Of a stretch of 64,000 nucleotides of DNA, positions 38,483 through 50,397 are shown piece after piece. The first letter of the stretch is position 1. Each line of letters begins with the position of its first letter. The position numbers and the translations under genes are program-made. The notes beneath the pieces are model-generated. The model worked only from the letters and a program-made list of their open reading frames with translations, was not told where the DNA came from and did no database searches. Source of the DNA: Diprion similis (Eukaryota; Arthropoda; Insecta; Hymenoptera; Diprionidae); contig NC_060118.1 of assembly GCF_021155765.1 (NCBI RefSeq), positions 9,111,646 to 9,175,645 on the forward strand, given 5' to 3'.

Positions 38483-40399
38483 TCAGGGTTCATCGTCTCT
38501 GGTATCACCAAAGTTTTGTAATCTGGAACAGTAAAGTACAAAAATATGAGAAATTGATGGATCGAATGATTCATCATTGGGAAAACTATGATCGATGAAA
38601 TCATTACCATTATCATAAACAAAGGGCTTGATCAAGAGTACCATGACTAGACCGAAGACAGCAGAGCCACCACATGCGTAGATGAGAACGTCCCTGTAAT
38701 AAGCTGGGCAGTCGGACAAGCACTTCCTGAAATCAAGTAACAGGAAATATAATTAATGATGTAAAGAGCTCTCAACAACTATTACTATCATTATTATTTC
38801 AGTATAAGCTACTTGCAATGATTGAATCGCCATCACAGCCAAGCCGTTGCTCAATTTATCAGTAAAGCTCATTGCTCCATAAACGAATGCTCCGCTGTCC
38901 GAACTCTGGCCGATTAAATCGGCAGTGACACCAAGACTAGTGACGAGCATAACCGAGCCACTGGCACCTGGACGGTAGAAAATAAAGAAAGATTGACCAT
39001 ATCGATTCTAATTTGCAAGCCATAAACATAACTCAAATTTACCAAGCAGCATGGAGACTGGATATATTTCGTACGTGGTATACATTTTGCCGTTTCCTAG
39101 TCGAATCCAGAGACACGCACTTAATCCAAGCAATACTCCGATGAAATAAGATACTTTTCTTCCAAGTTTTGTGTTCAATCTTTCGATTATTAAGGAAGTT
39201 ATGAAACTGCTGAGAAACATCGTTAACGGTACAACAGCCAGCGACGTTGCCACCATTTTTAAATATTCATGTAAATACAATGGTATATAAACTTGTGACA
39301 AATTTACAAACAGTCTTGTGGGCATGTAGACGCCGGCTACTTTGTAGAACTGAATATCCATCAGTAAAGTACCAACAGATCTTGCGTTGCGTTGTCGAGG
39401 TCCTGTAAACGATAAGTCATACGTGTCGATCAATTTCTATCATTCACTACTCTGCTGGCACTTGGGAAAAAATATCTACCCGTCGTATCGCTGGTTCCTC
39501 GTTCTTTTACACAAAAATGAAATATTATCGACGCACAAGCGCCAACTGCCAATCCGATCAATACCACGGTTTGAAAATGAGGCGCATCTTTTGGTCCGAT
39601 CTGAGAATCTGAAGCGGCGTCACTCGTTATATGCAGGACTGCCCAAGTAATGCAATAAACAAGTACATTTGAGCATACGGTAAAACTATACCTGTACAAA
39701 GAGAAAATAATATCAATGAGCAATGTTTCGTGTTATGAAAAACTTTAAGAATTCAAAACATTGCAACGACTCTGATTACGAATAAACAGAGAATGTCATA
39801 ATGTAAATAGTATTTACCTAATTGCCGTAAGTTCTGTTCTCTCGTGTTCGGATGGGGTCAGATCGGGAATCAAAGAAAGATGCGATATTTGAACGGCAGC
39901 CCAGCCGAATTGAAATATGATAACAAAACCGGCGTAATAAACTAATTGCGCCCACTGATGAGATCCCTCGCAATTTATGCACGGCGAGAAGATGAACGGA
40001 AAGGAAAAAACCACGCAGATGGTACCTGTGCGAGTATCGGATCGAAAAGATTAGCAAATCCATCGAACGGTACAACTCTTTACTCTACTTACCCAACAAA
40101 TGCCAAGTTTTTCTCTTTCCGTAACGACACAACCAGAACTCGTCATTTCTATCGGATTGCAAACCGACAAAGGGCGTTGCCAGTGCATCGGCTACCTGAC
40201 CGATCAGCATTACTATTCCGGATAACGAAGGACTGAACTTAAGGACGGAGTGAAAAAATACCAAAATATACGTGAACCACATGGAGGCGCAGATATCGTT
40301 CATTACATGGCCCACACCGTAGGCTAAGCGCAATCGGAACGGTAGCCTTCTGACAATCTCTGTGTAGTCGTCCGAGATAGAATTCGTCGAGCGTTCCAT
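38483..40399 (-). CDS. MFSD12: MFSD12-type major facilitator transporter, complete
   Basis: Six coding exons: 40093-40399, 39818-40025, 39480-39691, 39043-39402, 38813-38967, 38483-38722. The product has 493 residues, about twelve membrane segments, and belongs to the glycoside-pentoside-hexuronide-like (MFS_2) branch. Key motifs are [35 protein letters not shown], the cytoplasmic loop [19 protein letters not shown] and [18 protein letters not shown]. In mammals MFSD12 is needed for cysteine import into lysosomes and melanosomes; the same role here is inferred from homology. The last exon stays in frame only if the acceptor is AAG (38723-38725); a CAG acceptor 4 bases earlier would shift the frame. 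A 5'-UTR segment begins at 40435, after a 111-base intron with a donor at 40546. Confidence 0.93.
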
Positions 40400-40546
40400 T
40401 TTGCTGCTATACAGTTTGACGAGGACAGTTTTTGTCTGTAAATAGGAGAGAAGGGAAAAATGTGAGTAAAAAAAGACACGTATTGTAAATAATACCAATT
40501 CTATTGCATACATCGCTTATTAACTATTCTGCAATACCAGACTTAC

Positions 40547-40668
40547 AATTAACCAATATCAGTAAATGTCGAGGTGTGAGTAACGAGGTATTATTTGCTT
40601 AGAAATTTTTCTAACCGCATTTCGTTTTATAGTTTCTCTGCCACATTACGGCATGGTAGATCACGTGA
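40547..40668 (-). promoter_or_regulatory. MFSD12 core promoter: TCACGTGA element, TATA box, 5'-UTR exon
   Basis: Reading on the minus strand: TCACGTGA at 40661-40668, TATAAAA at 40625-40631, a likely start near 40600, and a donor ATT/GTAAGT at 40546 that could join to the acceptor at 40436. TCACGTGA within ATCACGTGAC matches the core of the CLEAR/M-box bound by TFEB/MITF factors. The sites are seen; their use is inferred. Confidence 0.45.
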
Positions 40669-40669
40669 C

Positions 40670-42199
40670 TGTCCAGATGACAGATGTCAAAAACTGAGCA
40701 ACACGAATAGATGATTTCTGTGCGTAATGCCGTAATGCGTAAAGTGACGTTTGCGACGCAGAGAGGCCATGTTTTTGGAACGCGTTTAACGGGCGTAACG
40801 GTGTCATCACACCACGTGTCTCGGCTGCAGCTGATATCATCGTGTAGCGTAGCGTATCGTGTCGCGCTATATTTCAACGCTGTTGCGATATTCGTATAGA
40901 AAAAAAAAAGATAACCCGTTGCGAAATTGAAGCTGCATTGCTCGCCGCTACGCTGTCTGAACTATTCCGAATAACCGCTGCAGCGTCTCATTGTAAGTGC
41001 AACGCGAATGATATTGCGAATATCTTATTGTTAATTAGCGTACGCGCAGTCTGGGATAGTCACTGCGATTTCTTTGAAATCCGCTTATTATTATCGCACG
41101 GAGGTCAGAGTGGCGATGAACGATTATAGTATGCCGTTTATTGGGATCCAAAGATCGATCAGCTGGAAATATTGTGTTTACCGCAGATCGCTGCACTTGC
41201 ACTTAACGTATAAAAGTCGCGCGCAGCGTGCATTATGCAATATTAATTAATAATACGAAAAAGATAATCGAGAACGACGTCGTTATTTACTTCAGCTGCA
41301 GTTACGGCTTTTGCCGCAGTTAAATTCAATTGCTCGTAAGACTCGTCGTTGTTTATCGGCGATTGTCAATTTTTATTGTAAACTTCGGATTTTCACTGAT
41401 CGTCGTTGTACCGTTTTAGTTTTAATTATCAAATGGAAAGAACACTCGTCACTTACCCTCAGCCGTATTTTTGTTCGACAAGATTCAGAATTGTTGATAA
41501 GCTATTATTTGAACATAATTTTGTTCGAAAAGTGTAAAAACCGATATCGTCGATAATTTGTGACAAAAGAATGCCGAACACCCTGCACTGCGTGCGTGGC
41601 GCGATCATGTAATGGGAAAATTGAGCCATAAGGCTGAGCGAAGATTGAAATGCGATATTGACCGAGTTGACTCAGTCCGCAGACATTTTTATCGCCGTAC
41701 GCGACTGATTCGAGCATGTAACTAGTGGCGTTAATGGAAAAATTCAAATACGGTTACCCCTAGGAAAATTTTGGGATCGATACTCGGCGGGTAAGTGGGC
41801 CTGGATCCATAAGAAGCTGCGTTAGCGATTCGGTGGCTTCTTTATCGACAGAAGCCGTTTAGTACGCAATCTCATAAAACACACTCAACCCCGTTAGAAT
41901 AATCATCTTTTACGGTCTACACTCACGTAAGTGGGTTGATTAAAACAGCCACTGCGATTAAACACTGCAAACGCACGTACGTAGATTAGTCTTGATGATT
42001 AAATAAAAATTCCATCGTCATTAGTTTCTGTTTTAGATCAGCGTTGTTTAAAATCTAAGTTTAAAATACACGCATCGTGTGCATGCGCAGATACGATGAA
42101 TTTGTCCAGCGAAAGTAGGAAGTTGATGCCTAAGTTACCGACGGAGCGAACGATTCAAATGCTGTCCCTCGAATCCCCCCGTTGTCTGTGTACCAGTCG
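40670..42199. other. Intergenic region, nothing recognised
   Basis: Between the MFSD12 promoter and the first likely RhoGEF2 exon I find only short open frames with no recognisable protein. The base composition is less AT-rich and has fewer microsatellites than the regions left of 26 kb. Confidence 0.5.
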
Positions 42200-42764
42200 G
42201 CGCAATGCACGACGGGACGATGGGTTGTGCTGGGAGCAGATACAAGATGGCTGACACTTGTTAGTGGTGTATTTTTGTTCGATTCAAAGTGCATTTTACA
42301 CGGGAGAGTCGAAGAGATCTAAACAAGAGTAATCGAGCCGTGAACGGAGTGCCTTGATAGCGGATAGTATTTCGACGAAGTGACTGTAACCGTAGCGAGT
42401 CTCAGTGTCGTGAAATTTTCTACAATCAGATATTTTGATACAATGTATGTATACGTATAACCGGGTGTTGCAGGCGTAGAGGGATATACAGGATAGATAG
42501 ATACGCGTTGCTGCTGCTGTGATGTGCTGTGAAAGTGTGTTGTAAAAAGCCTACGGTGATAATTATTCGTCAGCGTCCAAGAGCGTCATGTTAACGCGGA
42601 TTCTTTTGTTACGGCATTGTGATATAATAATAATTCTGGCTAAATACTAGTGTTCAATAGAAAATAGAGAAACATAGTGTGTATGGCTTAAGTCGTCGAT
42701 CATTCTCCACTCCTCGTCGCGACGAAAAGTCTCTGTGAATCACGAGGCTGGGTGTGCAGGACGA

Positions 42765-42803
<39 letters not shown>

Positions 42804-42844
42804 TTCCAAACGTCGAACAACGCTGTCAGTGGATTAAATGAGAG
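42200..42844 (+). promoter_or_regulatory. Possible RhoGEF2 promoter and first non-coding exon
   Basis: A GC-richer, CpG-containing block (GACGGGACGATGGG, CAAGATGGCTGACAC) is followed by a (CTG)n run (42769-42798) and a donor-like GAGAG/GTAAAA at 42844. It lies in the right orientation upstream of the first coding exon, giving a 5' intron of about 6 kb. The transcription start is not visible. Confidence 0.35.
42769..42798. repeat. (CTG)n microsatellite
   Basis: Ten trinucleotide units, probably in a 5'-UTR exon. Confidence 0.85.
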
Positions 42845-43830
42845 GTAAAAAAAAAAAGAACGCATCGCGCTCTCAGATTTGACAAAAAGACAAACAGCAG
42901 TTTAACCCTCTTTTTCATTCCTCGCGCGCAAGGTATTTACTAATCCTCCGCCGTTAATCAATTAACAGTCGAGTAATAACGGTACATACTCGGGTTAAGC
43001 CTGTCATCGCAGAGTCGTCGACTGTCAATTGTCATCGAACTGAAGTTTGCAGCGTTATCGTAATATTGCTTCGTTGGAAAAAATTGTCATTACTTGAAAT
43101 TCGATAAACTGTTACTACAGCATCAACAAACTCAGATTTTGTAAATTCAACCTTTTCGTTTATCTCAAATACCTGCAAGACAGTAATTTTTGTTTCAACG
43201 CCTCGACACACTAACGTAACTAACTTCACCCTCGTCGACTGTCAATTGTCAACGATGCGTATGCGTCTTAACCTAATCACTGTTTACCGACGTATTATTC
43301 GAGGCTATATTATTACAACAGATTTTTCTCATAATCCACATGTCGTCGTCGTCGTGAAAACAACGAATCTTATCGAAATAATCGCTCGTACCTTTGCAGG
43401 CTGCAGACCGAGTTACGTGGGCTAGAAAAGTCGACGCACTGCCACACAGACACAAACACAAACGTCGCTTCTTTTTCTTTTTATTCTTCTTCTTCTTCTT
43501 CTTCTTCTTCTTTATGGGCGGCACAAACGCGTACGACTCGCCTCTTCCTCTTCCTCTTCCTCTTCCTTCGTCTTGTCCTCCTCCCGAGGACGCTTTCCTG
43601 CAGCACACAATATTATCTATCAACGAACGCAACTCGTGGCTCTCAGAGTCAGCGTCCCGATTTTTTATTTTTTCCGACGCCTTTGTTGTTTTATTACCCG
43701 ACCCTTTTTCGCACAAAGTCGGAAAACATGTTTCCCTTGCATATCAACCGTTATTCTTCGAAGTGAAATATCACGAACGGTCTACCGTCGACTCCTCAGG
43801 TGAGTTGTTTACGTTGGCACGCGCGTTTAA

Positions 43831-44394
43831 CCCTTTGAGTCACACATTGTTGTGCTGAGTCAACTTTTCCAACAAGATTGTACTTATTCCGTGGCTTTCG
43901 GGGTCGCTGATTACGAATCTGATATTAGATTTTAAAAATTCAAGATGGCGGATCCAATGTGGCCAACGAAAATTTCAAATTTCATCGAATACGGTCAAAA
44001 AATTCTATTCAGGGATTTTCGGGGTCACTGATTCGATTCGTTGCCCTGAATTTTTAAAATCTCTTTTCAGATTCCTCTTATAATCAACACTAAAGACTCT
44101 CCTGGACAAAGTTTTTCCTCCGGATTCGATCGAACTTCAAATTTCCCTCCGCAAAATTGGATCCGCCATCTTGAATAAAACGTGTAAATTATTTCTATAT
44201 TCCTCTAATTTTCAATCAATTTATTTCCAACCTGAATAATCAACATTATTTCGTAATAATTACTCCCGAGAATTGAATACCTATTTAAGTATACTATCAG
44301 AAATAGAAAAAAAACGCAAACAAACATGTTTTTAAAGTTCTTTAATTATATCAAAAATGGATATAAAATACTAATCTCACTATGACTGGAAGGA
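43831..44394. repeat. piggyBac-like MITE, copy A
   Basis: It is flanked by TTAA on both sides (43827-43830 and 44395-44398). Its ends are CCCTTTGAGTCACA and, in reverse complement, TCCTTCCAGTCATA, so with the target they read TTAACCCTTTGAGTCACA. The interior has inverted blocks (GATTACGAATCTGA and TCAGATTCGTAATC types, AAGATGGCGGATCC). It encodes no transposase. TTAA targets and CCCT ends are typical of the piggyBac superfamily. Confidence 0.65.
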
Positions 44395-44750
44395 TTAACA
44401 CGGGGTCTTAAAGAAATCCTTTTTATCCTCCCCGTTTTTCTTTCTCTCATTCTTCTTTTTCAATTCTCAATCCCTTTATCCGTGCATGCCTACCTCACTG
44501 CGGGTCGGAACTTTTTTTCCGTCTCTTTTATATCCTAACCGAACGTTTATACGTTTACTTTTATCGCCACACGGGATTTATTTATTTATTTCTTTTATCT
44601 ATTTCTAATTCTTACAGCGAAAAACACGCGCACCACAGCAGCAGCAGCTGTAGCAACGCAGACGTCCCTGAGTTTTAATTTTGCGCGGACAATTATCCTC
44701 GTCTCCTGTGTTATAGTTGTGTTATTTGTTTTTTCTTTCATTATCTTCTT

Positions 44751-44772
44751 CCCCCCCCCCCCCCCCCCCCCC
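44751..44772. repeat. Poly-C tract
   Basis: Twenty-two consecutive C in the RhoGEF2 5' intron. Confidence 0.9.
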
Positions 44773-46109
44773 TCCACTCCTTGTTTCTTATTCTTTACAA
44801 TTTTCTCTCTTCTCTTTTATCTATCGAGTTTAATAAATATTTACTCAGGCTCCTCTACGTTTTTACATTAATCTTCTTCTTTTCCTTTTGCACTCTTTCC
44901 ACCACTAGGTAGTTTAATACCATTCCTTCCTTCCTTCTTCTTCTTTTTCTTCTTCTTCTTCTTATTCGCTTCTTCTAGAACAATTAATAATACAAACCAT
45001 TCACGTGCGTCTAACAGCGATCAACTTGCGACGATGTAAACACAAACGTCTGTACATAATATATCACTCGTTACACACGATTGTTTTTTTCTCTCTTTTC
45101 TTTGAAAAAACAAAAATGAAAATTAATAAATGACACATGAAAAATGAGAAAAGAAAAATTCTCTTCTTTATAATCCATATAGTCGCAGCGGTTCTTCTAT
45201 GTCATCGTTCTTTTTTCTTTTCAACTTCCCTTTGTTACTTGTATCCGGAAACGGTGACTGGCATGCTGCTGCAACGCGTCTCTTTCGCGATAAGCCGATG
45301 GCGTTAACAAAATAAGTTCACATATATTATTTTATTTTTTTCGTCCATTTTATGTTTGCGTGTGTGGTGTGCATCGATCGCGCGGAAAAAAAAAAATTTT
45401 CTTACGGGGTGGAATGCGTTGTAAACGAAATATTAGTGACAGTAATATATAATCACTTTGCGGCAGGTGATTATAATAACGGGGGAAAAGAGCTAAACGA
45501 CGATCGAGTTCAGAAATGGCGCGCCGGTAGTAATTAACAAATGTCAATTTATATACACGACGGTGATAATTATATGAATCGTCGAGGAACGACGACTCTC
45601 CCACACACGGTCAGACAGAAGAAGACGCGATTCGATTCGTCGGGACGACCTTGACGTTGTCTTACGTATGTAACGACTGACTGAATTCGTTCCCCTCGTC
45701 GGAGTTATAAATTGTCATATCACACATAGATAGTTGGATGATGTATCTTTATCGAGCAGCAGTTGCGAACAATAAAATGGAAAACAATAAAGATGAAAAT
45801 TAAATAAATTAATACACACGTACACACCTTTAATTCAAGGGCTTTACCCTCAAGGTGGAAATAATTATTTTCTTATTTTTACAATGATTTTCTCAACGAA
45901 AATATGTCTTTTGTTTTATTACTACGGTTTACTTAATTTTAAACAATTCGAAAATCCCGAAATAACGGTTTTTCCTCAGCATGAATCGTGTTACGATAAC
46001 GTTACCAACTTCAATATGATATAATTTTTACCCCTAACTACGAATTTTATTCTACGATTAATCTCGAAAAGATTATTCAAAATTTTTCCATGTCCTATCG
46101 CTTCATCAC

Positions 46110-46360
46110 AGTTTATTATTAATTTTGACTTCAGATTTGTAATCAGCGATCTCAAAAACCCGCCAGACACAAGTTTCGGCCAGTATCATCGAATTTTCAT
46201 AGTTCTTTCGATTTTATATCCGCCATGTTGGATCCACCATCTTAGATTTTTGAGATGATCGAATTCTGACTTCAGATTCGTCGTCAGCGACCCCAAAAAT
46301 CCCCGAGCAACAAAATTCAGACCAAAATCTTGAGTGGAAAAATCTGTGACTGTAAAAGGT
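46110..46360. repeat. piggyBac-like MITE, copy C, partial
   Basis: It shares ACTTCAGATTCGT, CAGCGACCCCAAAAA and GGATCCACCATCTTAGATTTT with copies A and B. The right end is GTGACTGTAAAAGGT followed by TTAA (46361-46364, one base overlap uncertain). The left end has been lost. Confidence 0.45.
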
Positions 46361-47899
46361 TTAAGTAAAGAAATTTTTGGACACTTTTGTAATTCCGAGA
46401 CAGAATTTTTAGTAGGTTATCGTAAATTATTTCCTAGATTATCGTCGTATTTTATAGATAATTGAAATTATTCTAGAATGGTTCGGATTTACGCGATCTC
46501 GTTTATCTTATCATCAATTGTTGAAATGGACAGAATTTTTTTTTTTTTTTTTTTCCAGAGAAAATAGTAATTTTTTTGCTAACGAAATCCCACGAGTTTC
46601 TACTGAAATAAAATCTATTTAGTCCTTGTCAAAAATTTTAATAATCTTTTATAGAAGATTGTTCAGATTTTTATAATGTTTCGTAGAAATTTTTAATTTT
46701 CAAATTGAAATACTACGATGATTTTCAACGAATTACACTAAATTGTAATTTGGCATTGAATGAAATATTATTATATTCTCATCACGAGGGTAATATTTCA
46801 CCCGAAATTATTATCAAGAGACAATTTATTTATTTATTTATACCATAGAATAATTCTGAATAGCTATTATTATTTTCGTTATAATCGGTTTTTTTTTTAT
46901 GCCCACGTTTCAAAAAACACCGAAATAATCGATTAATCGTTGAAATTTCATCAATATTCAATCGAGTCGTGTTAGATTACATTTTTCGACTCTATCGATC
47001 ATCGATTTTTTTTATCATTAACTTAGCGGCTACGAAGAGAGTTTATAATTATAAAAGAATCGACAACGAATATTTTTTGAGAATTAAAAACTTCGCAGGA
47101 AGGAAACACCTGCACCTTATGCGATTAATCCTCTCCACACGATCGACTGCGTCTATTATTATTATGTATGTACACACGTACAATGCACACAAATAAATGC
47201 GAAAGTCGGACAGCCACGTACACACGGAAAATCCGCAGAGTAATAGACGTGTCTTGTGTTAGAAATTTACGCACTTAGCTCGGTGTTAGGCAGGTGTGTA
47301 GGTATTATAAAACGGCTCTGCACCAAACACGATTTTTTATTATCATTCTTCTATTCGAGAAGGAGAAAACCCAGAGCTACGTTGACGAACGACGTTGAAG
47401 ATAGCATCTAACGCAAATTTGACGATACATGTTAAGAAAAAGTCCCTTTTACGCACTTGGATCCTCAGGAATTTTGCTGATATTTAGTTAGTAAATCAGC
47501 AACTAACAAAAAAAAAAAAAAAAAAAAATAATAAAAAATACTCTTTCATATTTAGAAAAGTCAAATCCTTGAAATTATCGTTCTAAGAAAAATTTTACAA
47601 TAACGATTCTTTTTTCCTATCTCATAAAGTCGAAGTTTAGTATCATGAAAGATTATAACATATTCTTAACAAGTTTGAAATGTAAGTTTCTAAATTATTT
47701 AAAGTCAACTTTGGAATAGTTTGGAATGTGTGTGTGTGTGTGTGTGTGTTTTTTTTTCTTCTTTCTCCTTCATCTCTTCTTTTTTTTTTACCGAATTACA
47801 GTTTAGTGGAAGTTTAGATAATTTAAAAATTGTTATTAAGGAACACAAAAAGCTTGTGAGAAAATTCTTTAGTTTTAATCACGTTACGAACTTCATCTT

Positions 47900-47902
<3 letters not shown>

Positions 47903-47944
<42 letters not shown>
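47903..47944. repeat. Poly-T tract
   Basis: About 42 consecutive T, the longest homopolymer I noticed in the window. Confidence 0.85.
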
Positions 47945-47945
<1 letters not shown>

Positions 47946-48285
47946 GCATCATGTTTTGTTACACGTTTACGTTACGTACTGACTTCAGCCTTCCAGAGAC
48001 GGACGAACTGACCGATAATCGAGTTGTTTCTAATATTTTTCATCATCATCATCATTATCGTCATCATCGGTGCGACGTTAAAAATACTATCCACTTATCG
48101 TCATTTCGTATATCTTATTATGCATTCGCACCTCGTTTTCTCAACACCGCCAGCGTGTTTCTAATAATCACAATTTATAACAACGTAATCTCTCTATCTC
48201 TCTCTCTCTCTCTCTACACCGAATAATCAAAACTATATCGTCATAGAGCTGCTTTATCTCTCGGACCAAGGTGCAGGTGTCGATA

Positions 48286-48316
<31 letters not shown>

Positions 48317-48789
48317 AACATCGTCGTGTCACTATAATAAACTATACTTTGTTTCCCTACCTGTTGGAGGATGGGGAGGAAAACATTATGAGTATTGAAA
48401 CGTTTTGCTTAGAAAGTGAAACCGAACTCTGTTAAATTGATTCATAGATTCATAGTTTAGTTTGTTTTTTTTTAATTTTTTAATTTTTTTTTAATTTTAA
48501 AAATTTTTTTTTTTTTTTATGTTTGTTTGTTTGTTATTTTTTTACGTCAGCTTGAAGCTGCTCACTAAACTAAACGTTATAATTTTTAGTATATGTATAA
48601 ACTAAATTATTACCTGGCACGGAGTAAACCGTATAAATAAAGGAAAAAAGTTTACTCAATATTTTTTTTAGAACAACATTAAACTCTTTCGATGTATATT
48701 TATATATATATATATCTGCATTATTATAAAATTTCAATATATATGTATACTGATTTTTATGACCTCTTTTTTTTTTTTTTTTTTTCATA

Positions 48790-48797
48790 CAGTCTAA
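48790..48797. repeat. Lone CAGTCTAA transposon end
   Basis: The right-end motif of the 19172 family (TATACAGTCTAA type) comes after a T tract and is followed by TATATA. No partner left end is apparent. Confidence 0.35.
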
Positions 48798-48951
48798 TAT
48801 ATATACTTAATTTTTTTGTATTTTTGTTATTTCTTCTAACTCGGTTTTTTTATTTGGTTGATACGACACGCAGGTGACTCGGTTCGTCCGTTGTACTGCT
48901 GCAGGCGAGAGAGGTGAGCTGGAGGAGGAGGGAAGCTGAGACGGACGAGGG

Positions 48952-49364
48952 ATGAATGGAAGCGGTGGTCCACGTCGCAGTGCCGCTGCCGCTGGTGGAA
49001 ATGGAAGCGGAGTCGGGGAACCCCCGCCAATCGCCACCCTCGTTGTCTACAAGGACGTTGCCGGATACGGGATGAAGGTTTCCGGCGACAACCCCGTTTA
49101 CGTTCAATCCGTCAAGGAAGGTACGCCGAGTAGAAAGCTAGAACGAGGAATTAACGAACGAATGAATGAATGAATATATATCAAATTTTCAAAGTCTACA
49201 AAATTATTGCCTTACCGTTCCGGGTTGCAAGAAAAAAAAAAAAAAAAGATAATCGAAACAAACCAAAGAAAACATCGTATAACTCGATCTATATAAAATT
49301 GTTAACAATTTAACGTTTAAATTCGTTTCACGTGTGTTCTTAAATTTCATTTTCAACTATGCAT

Positions 49365-49395
<31 letters not shown>

Positions 49396-50111
49396 TGGGG
49401 TGGCGCAAAAAAACCGACATTTTTTTTTTTTTTGAATCTCGTGTGACGAAATGTTAGTTTTTGATGTTTTAAGAGCCCACTCCAAAGGATAGCTGAAAAA
49501 AAATTTGAGGGTTGGTCGCTTCAAATTTTAAAAAATGTCAAAAATCGTTAACAAATCAAATTAAAAAAATTATATTTTCGATATTTTGTTTGATTTTTAA
49601 TTCATGTCGCGGTGTATTGTTGTCGATTCTTTCTTACTAAATTAAAGAAAAAAATTTTATGAAATTTTAATACGAATATTAAAAGGTCGCTCGAAAAGAT
49701 CTAAAGAAATGCACCAAAAAATTGAAAAAAAAATTATGAGCGACCTTTCAAAATTCAAATTTTCAACCGAAACTTTCGCAAAACTCGTTTTTTTTTTGTT
49801 TATAAAATTATACCGTAACGAGAAAAAAAATTGCAAAAAAAAAAAAAAAAATTATTTTTGACGATTTCTGACGTTTTAAAAAATATGGAGCGACCACTAA
49901 AATTTTTTTTTTAAACCGTCCTTTGGAGTGGGCTCTTAAAACACCAAAAACTAACATTTTGTCATACGAGACTCAAAAAAAAGAAAAAAATAGTCGGTTT
50001 TTTTTGCACCACCCTAATATACATATTCGATCATATAAACTCAATAGCGCGAAAATATTCGCTCCTCCCGGCTGATTATTATTATTATTATCATCATCAT
50101 CATCATCATCA

Positions 50112-50147
<36 letters not shown>

Positions 50148-50360
50148 TTGTTATTATTATACATAACGAAACACGCTGCGCTCGCGGTGGTGTGTTTTGT
50201 AAATATACAAGAAATTCTACCGCCTGCAGTTATTTGTTTACTTTTTAGCATATCGTCGACTCGGACGCATTACATTATAACTAAACTTCTTCGCACTCGG
50301 ACGTCTGCGCACACATAATATTATCGTGCTCGATTGTGATACAGTTATAATTAATTAATC

Positions 50361-50397
<37 letters not shown>

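Noticed and set aside
43394..43858. 154-codon open frame with Phe and Pro/Leu runs
   Set aside because: It is built on CTT and CCTCTT microsatellites and runs into a piggyBac-like MITE; no homologous feature recognised.
46969..47196. 75-codon plus frame in the RhoGEF2 5' intron
   Set aside because: No start context, domain or splice support; length expected by chance in this AT-rich sequence.
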